NCBI RefSeq assembly: GCF_022376445.1
Contig: NW_025955222.1
Span: 1-55,709, forward strand
Source of the DNA: Fomitopsis serialis
Lineage: Eukaryota; Basidiomycota; Agaricomycetes; Polyporales; Fomitopsidaceae
Direction: 5' to 3'
DNA length: 55,709 nt
The notes beneath the pieces are model-generated. The model searched no databases. It had not been told where the DNA came from and saw only the letters and a list, made by a program, of their open reading frames with translations. Of this stretch, positions 45,728 to 55,709 are shown one piece after another (the stretch's first letter is position 1; every line of letters begins with the position of its first letter). The position numbers and the translations under genes are program-made.

Positions 45728-46171
45728 CAATCGCCTCGCTGTGGTACGCCCGTGCTGCAGTGGCTTTTGGGATCGTCCGTCTTCGACTGGCCGAGGACGT
45801 GTCCGCGAGGATGATGTCGTGTAGTGTCCACTGGTCGACAGGGGTAAGCGTCCCTTCGTGCCCTTCCTCATCTTCGCCGCTAAGCAATATCCGCAGGTCA
45901 GTAATCCATGTCGACCAACCTCTGGCCTTTCCAAGGCTGGAGGGCATCCCGACCTGTATAGGCGTAACGGGAAGGGATGCAACAGCGCTTCTCCGAGGCT
46001 CAACGTAAGGAGTCGACTCAGCGTGGATGCGACGCCAGACGGAGCGCCTGGACCAAGGATTGGTACTATTCCGCGGTAGTATTGTCCTTGGTGTATTGGC
46101 GTGGTTCGGCGGCGTACGGAGCGCAGCGATGACCGCCGCGAGCTGAGGGGAGGGCTGATATAACGAGAAAA
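45728..46171. repeat. Tandem repeat unit B (about 440 bp)
   Basis: Direct, diverged copy of unit A, offset by about 480-490 bp. The intron-like segment lies at 45844-45896 (GTAAGC to GCAG). The 26-bp identical block is at 46113-46138. A short tandem GGGGTGACGA repeat sits between the units at about 45697-45717. Confidence 0.8.
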
Positions 46172-46695
46172 TGGGGGAGAGGGTCGTGGACGCTGTTCAG
46201 TGTCGTCGCGCGAGTGGCTTCATGTGGTCTATGGCGGTGTGCAGTTCCGCGCAGACTTCGAATTGTAGGAGTTGTCTCGTCGAAGTCTGTTGCTGTATTT
46301 GCCACGATCCCAAATGCTACTCTGACCCTCTTCCCTCCATTTGGGCGCGTCCTACCCTTTATCTCAAATGAATTGGTGGTGCAAGTTCAGATTCAGTGTT
46401 GTTCGAGTTTGCAACACAGGCACTTGGACGAGTAACTTACTTGGGAGTAAGTACAGTAGACGCTTGTCCAAGCGCTCGGACAGATGACGCATGCGGGGGT
46501 GGCTGCCAGTGCGAGTGCAACTTGCCACACTCCACGGTGGCTGACAATGCGGCGGCCCCACCTCAAATCCACGGCCATGTCTTGTCGCTGCTCCGCCTTT
46601 CGAGCCCTGCGTAGACCTTGGCTTGGCCAAGCCCTCCAGCAGTCCGTGTCCAGTGGTCCATCTCCCTTTCTCAATTTCTGACCTCATTTCTGCAG
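46172..46695. other. Promoter side of the transporter gene
   Basis: About 520 bp with no recognised exon. Frames on both strands are short and overlap. The ATG used for the transporter follows directly. Confidence 0.35.
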
Positions 46696-48125
46696 ATGTC
46701 TTCTGAACATTCGGTAGCCGAAACGTTACTCGGAGCCCTCCAGGGTACCGTGTCCGTTCTCCTCACCTGCTTCGCCGGCTATGTCGCAGCTCGTCACGGA
46801 CTACTCAACCGCTCCACCGTCAAGCAGATCTCCAGGCTCTGCACAACCCTCTTCCTCCCATGCCTCCTCATCGTGCAGATGGGTCCGGAGCTGACCGTCT
46901 CCTCACTTTCCCGCTACTGGATCATACCTCTCTGGGGTCTCATATCTACCATTGTCGGGCACCTGGTTGGCTGGGCGGGTCAATGGCTCTTCAACTTCAA
47001 GCACTGGACCATCATCGCGTGCGGTCGACCAAACTCGAACGCCCTCCCGCTGCTCTTGCTTCAAAGTCTCGAAACCACTGGGGTGCTCTCCCAGCTCTCG
47101 AGAGGCGACGACGGCCTCAAGGAAACGCTCAGCCGCGCCCAGTCGCTTCTCTTGCTCAACGCCATCGTGCAGCAGGTCGTCACCTTCCAGCTCGCGCCGT
47201 CCGTTCTTCGGCTGGATGACGGTCACAAGCAAGACGGTGGTCCTGGGACGCTCCATCCGGGGCCAGGCAGAACCTTGCCTATCACACAGAACCCGGAGCG
47301 CGTCGGGCTTTTGGACGACCAGGAGGGCGAGGAGGAAAGAGATGAGATCGACGGGCGTGGTGCACTGGGCCCCATCGAGGATGTGCCAGACTATCACTGG
47401 CCGAAGCGTGTCAAGTTTGCGCAAAAGCCCTTGAGGGCGGTGGTGGAATTCATGAGCCCGCCCCTCATCGGTGCTATCATCGCGCTCATATTCGGGGTAC
47501 GTTTTCCTCTATATGATGCACTGTCTGCGGAGAGCAAGTGCTCAAGCGTACTCACTGCAGCTCGTGACACCCCTGCACAAAGCTTTCCTCAATACAGACG
47601 GTGCATTATACCCCGCCATCACGCAAACCGTCAAAAACCTCGGCAACATCTTGTACGTACCGCCCCCGTATATTCCCGGTGCCGCGCTCACACGTCCACC
47701 AGCGTCGTCCTGCAGACGTTCATCGTCGGCGCGGAGCTCGCGCTCGTGCACTCCACCAAGCCGCGCGTCCTCCAGACCATCTGGGTCCTTTTCGTCCGCT
47801 TCCTCGCGATGCCCGCGCTCGGCGTGCTCTTCGTCTACCTCACCGCCGGCAAGGGCTGGTACGTCAACGACCCGCTCGTCTGGTGCGTCCTTCCCTACCC
47901 TCTCCCCCCCCTCCACGGCGATGCTGATGTATTCTTAATGTGACCAGGTTCCTGTTGATACTGATCCCGGCCGGCCCGTCCGCGATGCTCCTCGTGAGCG
48001 TGGCGGAGCTGGTGGACATCGACCAGGGCCCGATCGCGGGGTACTTGACGATCTCGTACCTGCTTTCCCCGCTGATGGCCATCGTGTGCTCGATCGGGCT
48101 CGCGGTCGTCAATGCGAAGGGGTAA
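46696..48125 (+). CDS. Auxin efflux carrier-family membrane transporter (PIN-like)
   Basis: Family members are membrane carriers for organic anions. In fungi their substrate is largely unknown. The start MSSEHSVAETLLGALQGTVS is followed by five N-terminal helices: LLTCFAGYVAARHGLLN, ISRLCTTLFLPCLLIVQMGP, YWIIPLWGLISTIVGHLVGW, the CGRPNSNALPLLLLQSL block and LLLLNAIVQQVVTFQLAPSV. A hydrophilic loop of about 80 residues (EGEEERDEI) follows. The C-terminal bundle reads FMSPPLIGAIIALIFG, LHKAFLNTDGALYPAITQTV, VVLQTFIVGAELALVHS, IWVLFVRFLAMPALGVLFVY and FLLILIPAGPSAMLLVSVAE. The end is GYLTISYLLSPLMAIVCSIG. Introns at about 47500-47561, 47656-47694 and 47884-47948 keep frame. The CGRPNSNALP block is the characteristic family motif. 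Confidence 0.9.
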
Positions 48126-50428
48126 TCTGTACAATGATATATAGGCCATGACGTGATGATCCTTTACGGCGTAGGTGGAACTTCTATGGGACGGGTTCGA
48201 GTCTTGGCTGCTGCTGTGTTGTGTATCTGTTTTGCTGGCTTCGTTTGTTTGGCGACTCGAACGCATACCATATCGTCTGACCGCGATGATCCTACCGTGT
48301 ATATACCATCTGCGACCCTAATCTCACGGTATACACGAGACGATCGTTGAGAGAGATGCGTGACAGTGACACCTGCCCACAAGACGGTCCCTGAAACGCA
48401 GTCTGCACTGGTTGCCAGTGGGCAGCATATATGCAACACCGCAGGCAACAGCCATTCGCGTAACGGCAGCGAGCATTGTCCGCTGTCAGTGCCTTCCTCA
48501 GCTTGTACCGAAGGATGTCGGCTCTCCTGGTGAACACCTGTCAAAGGTGCCTCCGGCAAATGCCGCATCTCAGATAGCGATTTGTGCATCCCAATCCGAC
48601 GGCCAGTCGAGCGTTGGGACTCCTGGTCCGTGAATCCGCGTGGCATACTGGGAACCATTATAGTACATACTACTTGATGCGTTGGAACACCTTATGTAGC
48701 GAAACCCAAATACGACCGCCCTCCCCGGGCCCCCCACTCAACGAGGTCGCATTTACGGTCTGCCTAGGGGAGACTAACTTCCCACGAATGATTTTACGGG
48801 CTGTGTATGCCTAATCTGGAAATCCCGACATGTGGAAAATGGTAGTCGCGATGGGCGGTCTGACGCTTGTCGGCTCTTATGGTCTGCAAGGAGAGATAGT
48901 CTACGCCTGTTCTTTATCCTCTTGAGACGATTATCTCATTTGAACAGGAACGTCGACTCTGTGCACTTCGCATGCAGATACAATGCTGCGGATGTCATCT
49001 GTCGTAACGCGGCATACACCTCTCATGAAGATTAGCCAGGGCCCGGTATGAGGACGTCGACGCTGGCCCTGCCGGTGTCCGCCTTACAAATGAAACACTA
49101 CACATCGTCATCTACGCACGATTCAAATCACATCGTATACAGTGATGGACGCCGGACGAACACTAATAGAGGGTGCCGGTCCTCGAGCATACGCGTGTCA
49201 AATTGTGGATTTTGGCTAGCATGCCGGAGAGTTTGCACTATAGCCAGTCAGGCGCGCCGTTCCGGCCAAGGACCAGGGTGAGACGACCTGAGACGACGTG
49301 CATACTGGGCATGGTAGATGTCGGTCGGTCCGACATAGCGATGTGGTGTTAGCAACTGTCGGAAGTAACAAGCATTCGTCAGGGTGGACATAGGCTCGTC
49401 CGTCGGACATATGCAAGTCGTTGCAGGGTTGCGGCGTTAGAACCCATGGAGCGAAAGGACCGGCGGGCTGGAGGATGCGGAAGGGGTTAAATAGAGGTAG
49501 ACATGGAACTACTACGCAGAACCTGAGGCCAAAAGCGAAAGGCTCCGTGCGAACAAAACGGCAAGTTGAGATAATGTCGAAGTTCGAACCGTCTGTTAGG
49601 TGCCTAGTAGCCACCTATGAGACGGGCCAGGTAGAGGGCGCATGAGTGGCGCATATCCATGCTACCTTTATGTAAGTGTGTTCAGCCATGGCAGTAGTAG
49701 TATTGCAGTGATTGAGTCAGGGCTCTCAGGCATCCAATGAGCCGTCAGCCTATGCCAGTCAATGAGAAAGATTACGGAGGTGTTACGTACCCTAGGGACT
49801 CCACCTCTTCCGGAAGACAGACATTTAGTGAAGGAGACAGGCGGCACTCCGTGTCTACGAAGATGTGAAATGAAAGTTCTCTCAACGGACGATGAAAGAG
49901 TGCGAAGTGGACCGCAGACGGTTTTTGAGGGAGCCCCCGTATTCGCGCTGGAAGCATACCGTGCCTGAGCGATCCGGAATGAGCTAGACGATGAAAGCAG
50001 GATTGACCTGACCGCTGAGCGCTGAGTACCGAGACAGCCCTGAGTAGTATGTTCCGAAGTACACAGATTGATGTGAATTTGATGCAGACATTGTGTGAAG
50101 CCTGAGTGCCGATGGAGTGGATTATTCCTGCGCTGAATGTGCAGAACGGGCCTCACAACGAGTTGCCCTAATACTGCGGACACCATTACAGCGAGCGCAT
50201 CCATTTTCATTTTATAGGATAGGCTCCGAGCGGTCTGGAAGGATAGAAGAGATGGGGGGTGGGCGAGGGGGTCAGGTGGCGGGGAGCGGTGTGGCTGCAT
50301 CAAGACCTATCAAGACGTGTCGCTCGAATCGGGAGCCCACGGCCGCTTGTTCCCACGGTGGTCAGCGGGAGGGCTCGCAGGCGGGATCTAATAAGATCGC
50401 GGCGACCTCCTCCTCGCTGTCCGCAACG
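48126..50428. other. 2.3 kb gene-poor stretch
   Basis: No exon is supported. Frames up to 211 codons (minus, 49668-50303) show no recognised motif. An imperfect inverted repeat CGTGTATATACC / GGTATACACG lies at about 48297-48336. A sequence GGGTTCGAGTC near 48187 resembles a tRNA B box but no tRNA fold surrounds it. Confidence 0.4.
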
Positions 50429-53400
50429 ATGTCTCTGTCACCCACGTCGTCGAACGAGTACGAGCCGACGACGGGAAAACGCCGCCGGACGTCCTTCACG
50501 ATCAGCAGTCAGCGCTCGGAAATGGCCCATTCGCCTCAAGAAGGTGGTTCGGCCCAGGGCATCTCGCCAGCGTCGCCTGCTCATATCCCCAAGCGGGGCG
50601 CGCGGGCCTGCACTGCTTGCCGTAAGGGAAAGAACAGGTGTGAGGGAGAGGTGCGTGCTGTCCATCTGTCGTCCTGCCGCGTCCTCACTGCCCGCTCGTG
50701 GCCCGCCCTCTCCGCCCGGCCCGGGCTGCATAGGCACCTTGTCGACGTTGCCAATTGAGTGGTACTCCCTGCGTCTTCGAAAAGCCAGAAAAGAAAAATG
50801 TGCAAGTCTTGTCTGGTGCTAGCATCGAGTAAGCCCTCGTCCATCAACTTGATTCGTCTCCTGACAGTGCATCGGCTTCCCTACACCATCTTCATTAATC
50901 TACTAGACGCCTCTCGCGACTGGAGGGTCAATATCTTGTACGCACTTACACGCGTAGGATATCTGTTAGCCAGCTGAATGGAAGGTCTTGTTGTAGGTCA
51001 TGCAAAGCCAAATGATTGGAATGCAGTCGTCGCTCGACCGTATTTTGTCTGCGATACAACAGCAAGGTCAAGCCACTGCCGCGTTAATGCAGCATTCTGT
51101 CTACACAAATGGCGGGCCGTCCGCCATACCGCCGATCCGTGCCAACGGCGTCGACATGTACGGATCCCCCGGACCTTCGGACGGACCGCCGGCGCGACAG
51201 AACAGGTCATTTCCGCCACTGCCCGGCTTTGCGCCCCCGGTGCGTTTGAGACACTGCAGAAACTGGTATTGTGGCTGAGTTGTCGTTAGCCACACAAATA
51301 TGCGACCTACGGTATCGTCCCAAGTACGGCACCGTCATCAGATGACGAGTCCGAAGACACGCTTCCAAGGGCCACGTTGAATGCACCTATTGAGGCATTA
51401 CAGGGCTTAGCGAACGCTGCCGCTGAAGCTGCTGCTGCGCCTTCTGCGTCTGCGCCTCGGTGTGTCATGTCACGCGTCCGAGTTTCTTAGCCGGAATATT
51501 GACGTGATGTTAGTATGAAGAAGAGAAAGAAGGCTGAGCCCACGCCGCGAAATGCATTCCCTCATGTCGTCGAGAAGGTGGTTATACTTCGCTATCATGC
51601 CATGTGGGCTCTGAGTTGACATACTCTGCCAGGGTCTCGTGTCTGACAACGAAGCAAGAGAACTATTCCATATGTAAGCAGTTCCCGTGTATCAGTCGTT
51701 CATCACATCGCTGAGCCGCGCCACCAGTTTCTTCTCCGGCTGCCACTACTTCATTCCTTGCTTCGACCCTACGTATGATACATATGAGGCCCTGCAAGAG
51801 CGTACGCCATGGACTTTTGACGCCATACTTGCGATAGCCGGCAAGATTCGCAGCGGGACTGGTCCGCTTAGTCCTACATTTTACAAATGCCTGGAGGAAG
51901 CCCAGGGCATCGCACGATCGACTCTCTTCGGTCCCGTTGTGCGGAAGGAGGCGGTGCAGGGTATGGCTTGTGGTGTTGTATCAGCCGATGCTCGCACTAA
52001 TTGATCGTCTCCTAGGTATGCTGCTCCTCGCTGCCTGGAGCACGAATGGCTGGCTGCCCAGTGGGCATGCCATGCGTATGGCCCTCGATCTTGGGCTACA
52101 TCGAGCATTGGAAAGGCTAGCTGACTCCGAGAGTTCGAAGAAGCGGACAGAAGAGGAAGAACGCAACCTAGGTATGTTGTTTCTTGGCGCCATGTTGTCT
52201 GGTTATTGATCAATTTGTAGTTGTATCTGCTCGTATCTGGCTTTGCCTTTACTGGTTTGACCACCAGTACGTCGCATACATCAACTCAGTGATATATCTC
52301 GCTCACTTCGTCGGATCCAGAATGAGCCTTGGGACAGGGCGTCCAGTAGTCCTGCGGGATGAGAGTTCCATCAAGCATTGCCGCTTACTCTTGGCACACC
52401 CTATGGCCTCGATAACTGACGTCCGTCTTATATCGCAAGTGGAATTGATCGCCCAGAAGAGTGAGTATACTCTGAAATTCAGAACATATCACTGACTTCT
52501 CTTGGCTAGCCCAAATATACGAGACTCTGTCGCCCTTGAACGGGCAGGTGAATCACAACACGCTAGCATTCATTCGTCGGGCGAATATTGCCTTGGACAA
52601 GTGGTGGCAAGATTGCGACGAGCTTCATCGTGCGTCCATAACAGATGAGCGTACGACTTCTGTTATTGACCTCGGTACAGGAACAACGATGGATGAAGAC
52701 GCGTTGCCGCGCAAGATCCTCGCCGGCGAGCTTCATTACGCTAAATTATGGCTTGTTTGCGTCGCCCTTCGTGGCACCTCCTGGGAGAAGATGCCTTTCG
52801 AGCAGCGGGAGTTGGCCTTCCAGGCCAAGGACGCCGCGTCTGCCTGTCTCTCGAACCTCCTCAATTCCCCTACCTACAGGTGAGAGCGCAGGTTTGGTGA
52901 CATCCGACGTACCTGGACTGACCACGTCATCAAGGGCTGCTCTGCGCTATTCAGTGCATGACAGCCTCGTGACGGCTGCTTTCTCCGGCCTCTTCCTGCT
53001 GAAGATGGCCAACCTATACCCAGCGGAATTGGACCTCGCAGCGATTACTATGCAGGTTGAACAGTTGGCGGAGCTGTTGTCTGAAGTAGCTGCTGAAAGG
53101 TGCGGCTCTCGGTGCTTCCGCGTCGAATAATGCTGACCAACCTTGTAGATATGCGCTGACGCTCCGCGTCATGCTAGCTAGCCTGAAACGCAAGCTGGGT
53201 CTGACGGCGCCCATGGGGCCGCCCGGAATGCCTGGAGGGCATGATATGATGGCGCCGCCTTCGTTCATTGACCCAGCCATCATGCCGCAACTGCATTTCA
53301 CCGTGGAAGAGCTCGGTATGCTGCCCGGCTCGCTGCCAAATGACCGGGCGATGTTCAGTCCGTCGGCTATACCAGTCTGGTTGCAAGAACAGGTGTGCAT

Positions 53401-53561
53401 TGAAGTCGCTCGTGCGTCGTCCCTGGTGTAACCTGTGTGTTGCTCTACAGAGCTTGACGGACCTTGGGCTGCCATCGAATGGGTCTGATGGCATGTTCTT
53501 GCAAGTGGGCCATTCGAGCGGTTGGATGGGCGATTTTCCTCCGATGCCAGAAGCGTGGTAA
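50429..53561 (+). CDS. Zn2Cys6 (GAL4-type) transcription factor with fungal-specific regulatory domain
   Basis: The start MSLSPTSSNEYEPTTGKRRR at 50429 precedes the zinc cluster ARACTACRKGKNRCEGEAPC followed by RRCQLSGTPCVFEKPEKKN. All six Cys have the canonical spacing C-x2-C-x6-C-x5-C-x2-C-x6-C. An intron splits the cluster between the third and fourth Cys. A 31-nt exon (50907-50937) gives ERLSRLEGQYL, then the dimer coiled coil VMQSQMIGMQSSLDRILSAI. The middle-homology region reads FHMFFSGCHYFIPCFDPTYD, TPWTFDAILAIAGKIRSG, LLLAAWSTNGWLPSGHAMRM, ALDLGLHRALERLAD, VSARIWLCLYWFDHQMSLGT and GRPVVLRDESSIKH. The C-terminus contains a Met/Pro/Gly-rich part and ends MGDFPPMPEAW. Roughly fifteen exons. 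The architecture resembles PriB/Leu3/PrtT-type regulators. Target genes are unknown. Confidence 0.9.
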
Positions 53562-53826
53562 CGGTGTTGAATACGCCTTGAGATGGTTTTCTTCACTCAG
53601 GTAGCCCATATCATTAAAGTAACGGTTTCTCGTATGTTCATCCGCCTCTGTCGTTGTACTTTTGTGGTGGAGCGTTGCGCCGCCGAACTGTCGTTGTACA
53701 TGTGTGCATGTACGTGATGTATGTACTCATAGAAATTGTTAATACCAGTTGGATACACTGCAATGATTCCGACACCGTCTATATTACCAGTAATAGTGGC
53801 GATACCACAGACCGATTGCCGAACGT

Positions 53827-55469
53827 TCACTCCTCTTCCTCGCTCTCCTCTTGTTGCTGCAAGAACTAGTGGCACCATGCAGTGTGAGCAGACATAATGA
53901 GACATCAGACGAATATATCACCTTCACGAGCGCCTGCGTCGCCTGAAGGAAGTGCTGCTTGCCTTGAGGCTTCGCGCCCTTCTGGTGCCAATAGATAATA
54001 GCTTGATCAGAGATACAGTCCTTGTTGTACAACACCTGGAGTCGTCGCTAGTTAGCACTGGTGCCGACCCAAGGCAGTACTACCCATACCTTCAAAATTT
54101 GCGGGAATGCCTTTATGATTCGCGTATCCTCATAACAATACACTTGCACGGTGTTGATGAGAGCAACCTCCGTCTTGGGACCGTTACAAAAAGGCTCGAG
54201 GATAGCGGTGAAATTCTGAATGACGGTGACGGTCAGATCTAGGGGGTTTATTGACCCAGGGAATTACGGCTTACGGTAATCTCGCGGATGGCGAGCGCCT
54301 CGTTCTGGTCCTGGCGCGCCGACCACTCGATGGACTTGACGAGTGCTTGCCAAATGCACTGAATCAACTCAGTCTCGGGGAGAGGCCGTTCCTCCTGGCG
54401 GCTCCTAATAGCAGCCACGATCTGAAACGCAATGAATACGAGGTCATAATTGTGTAGATCTACTTGACTGACCTCATCGTAGGGAGTCTCGTGCTCCAGC
54501 ATCTCATGCAATGTCTTGATGATGTCCTCCTTCATAGAAGCATACTGACGCTTGGTCCACCAGTCCGCGACTTGCGCCAGGCCAGCCTTGCGGAAATGGT
54601 CGTCGAGTACCTTGTCCTGGCGCTTGTTATCAGGGAAAAACGCCAGCAAATCCTTGATTCCGCCGCGCTTCAACGAGGCCGCGAGGTGATCCATGGATTG
54701 TTCCGAGAGGTAGCCACGGAAGACGGTGGTGACGACGTTGATAGCAACGTCTACATAAGTGACGATGTCAGTTGAGCACGCATACTGGTGTATCACACGC
54801 ACCATTCTTCACGAGGTGGTCCTTGGCCAAACTTTGCAGGCAGCTCGCACTGGCCAAGCCTTGGGCCATTATAAGGGCGATCGCGAGAGCGAGTTTATCC
54901 CGCTGGACATCGGTCCATCTGTTGATGTACTGGAGCAAAGTAGGGAGAGATGTCTCTTCCAGAGGTTTCTGCAGATATTTGTACCTTTGCAAGCGGCCTC
55001 AGTCACTCTGGCCTTCATTGTGGTGGAGACAGCTTACCTCCTAATCAACTTGTTCAGGACGTCGACATACTGCTTTATGTCAGCCACCTCCACCGGCTCC
55101 TTCGCTTGAGAACGGAGAATGGGGAAGGTGGTGCGCCGTCGTCGAGGTAGTTGCCGCCGGGTTGCAACAGCCCGCCAATGAGCAGGATCTCGAAGAGGGC
55201 TTCTGCATACTTGAGATACTCGAGCGTGGATCCGGCCTGAACAAGCTTGTTGGTGATTCCCTCAAAATCGGTCGCCGGGACGGTCTCGAGGTGTTTGTAC
55301 AGTTGGTCTCTGAAGGCTAGCGACAGAGGTGAGGTTGTATTCTCAGATCTGAGATGGTTCGGGACGTACTCGTAGGTTCGTGTTTGGCGTGGGCTTTGAC
55401 AGCACCTTTCCGCGCTCTGATACGGACCCCCTGGAGCGTAGGCTTAGGTACGGCTGCTTGCTGAGACAT
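53827..55469 (-). CDS. eIF5-mimic protein (BZW1/BZW2-like, W2 domain)
   Basis: Members compete with eIF5 for eIF2 and tune start-codon choice in translation. The minus-strand start MSQQAAVPKPTLQGVRIRAR at 55469 is followed by FRDQLYKHLETVPATDFEGI, TNKLVQAGSTLEYLKYAEAL, FEILLIGGLLQPGG, DIKQYVDVLNKLIRRYKYLQ and KPLEETSLPTLLQYINRW. Next are KLALAIALIMAQGLASASCL, VFRGYLSEQSMDHLAASLKR, GGIKDLLAFFPDNKRQDKVL and FRKAGLAQVADWWTKRQY. The W2/MA3-like HEAT domain then includes ELIQCIWQALVKSIEWSARQ, NFTAILEPFCNGPKTEVALI, VYCYEDTRIIKAFPQILKVL and YNKDCISDQAIIYWHQKGAK. It ends with an acidic tail FLQQQEESEEEE after the last intron. Seven to eight introns keep frame throughout. The gene is complete in the window. 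Confidence 0.92.
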
Positions 55470-55709
55470 CCACAGGTTTCGACACGCTCGAAAGATGTGG
55501 AACGGACAGAGTGCTCGATGCGGTCTGCGAGGACAGCCCGACTGATCTCCTCTCGCTCTCTCGGCACACGCCGACACCAGATCCATCGAGATCGCCCTGT
55601 GCGGCAATTCAGCACACGATACTTATATTGATTGCTCTCGCTCCTGGTCCTCAGACGACCAGCACTTGTTGTTTTCCGGAACACTCTTTGTACGGAACCC
55701 TCTGGAAGA
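55470..55709. other. Promoter/leader of the BZW-like gene
   Basis: Sequence upstream of the minus-strand ATG. Open frames here are shadows. No TATA element is evident. A leader intron cannot be excluded. Confidence 0.4.

Noticed and set aside
48180..48210. tRNA B-box-like sequence GGGTTCGAGTC
   Set aside because: No A box, acceptor stem or cloverleaf can be formed around it.
49668..50303. 211-codon minus-strand open frame
   Set aside because: No family features; it overlaps the promoter and leader of the zinc-cluster gene.

Overview
The window looks like nuclear DNA of a filamentous basidiomycete, most likely a wood- or litter-decaying Agaricomycete. The grounds are dense intron-rich genes with GT-AG introns mostly of 48-100 bp, several micro-exons, genes on both strands with individual promoters and no operons, and family content typical of mushrooms: a GH5 endo-mannanase, GAL4-type zinc-cluster regulator, F-box protein, single-pass membrane proteins with a Gly-rich transmembrane helix, mitochondrial complex I subunit and MND1. 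No rRNA, tRNA, CRISPR array, intact transposon or virus was seen. All gene models were spliced by eye from reading frames, splice signals and protein families.

Layout: 0-0.4 kb holds the edge of an unrecognised minus-strand gene. 2.1-6.5 kb holds two tandem paralogous single-pass membrane proteins. 6.9-9.1 kb is a large unrecognised Ser/Pro-rich minus-strand gene. 10.0-10.9 kb is a UPF0643-like protein. 11.6-14.1 kb is a gamma-glutamyltranspeptidase. 14.6-16.5 kb is a secreted endo-beta-1,4-mannanase. 17.5-21.1 kb holds two mitochondrial enzymes head to tail, an ETHE1-like persulfide dioxygenase and a branched-chain aminotransferase. 22.0-23.9 kb is an unknown protein. 24.4-24.8 kb is a small intron-split I9 protease-inhibitor gene on the minus strand, divergent from a DNA-3-methyladenine glycosylase (25.3-27.2 kb). 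27.9-29.2 kb is a helical unknown protein, 30.2-32.3 kb a protein kinase, 33.3-34.4 kb complex I subunit NDUFS7/PSST, 34.9-38.1 kb a very large disordered protein, 38.7-39.8 kb MND1, 40.8-41.8 kb a short-chain dehydrogenase, 42.4-43.6 kb an F-box protein. 44.2-46.2 kb is a gene-poor stretch with a TATA-driven leader and a diverged tandem duplication. 46.7-48.1 kb is an auxin-efflux-carrier-family transporter, 50.4-53.6 kb a Zn2Cys6 transcription factor and 53.8-55.5 kb (minus) a BZW/eIF5-mimic protein.

The genes do not form one obvious pathway. Links worth noting are the adjacent pair of mitochondrial enzymes (sulfide/persulfide oxidation and branched-chain amino acid metabolism), with glutathione turnover (GGT) about 3.5 kb upstream of that pair, and the tandem membrane-protein pair that may sense the outside of the cell. 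The most unusual things seen are a 7-nt micro-exon and a GC-AG intron in the DNA glycosylase, an ATG-only first exon plus 15-nt micro-exon in MND1, an apparently exonised intron in one of the membrane-protein paralogs, a tandem repeat of about 480 bp whose copies differ most in an intron-like segment, and a MITE-like inverted-repeat element upstream of the F-box gene. No clearly new multi-gene system was found.
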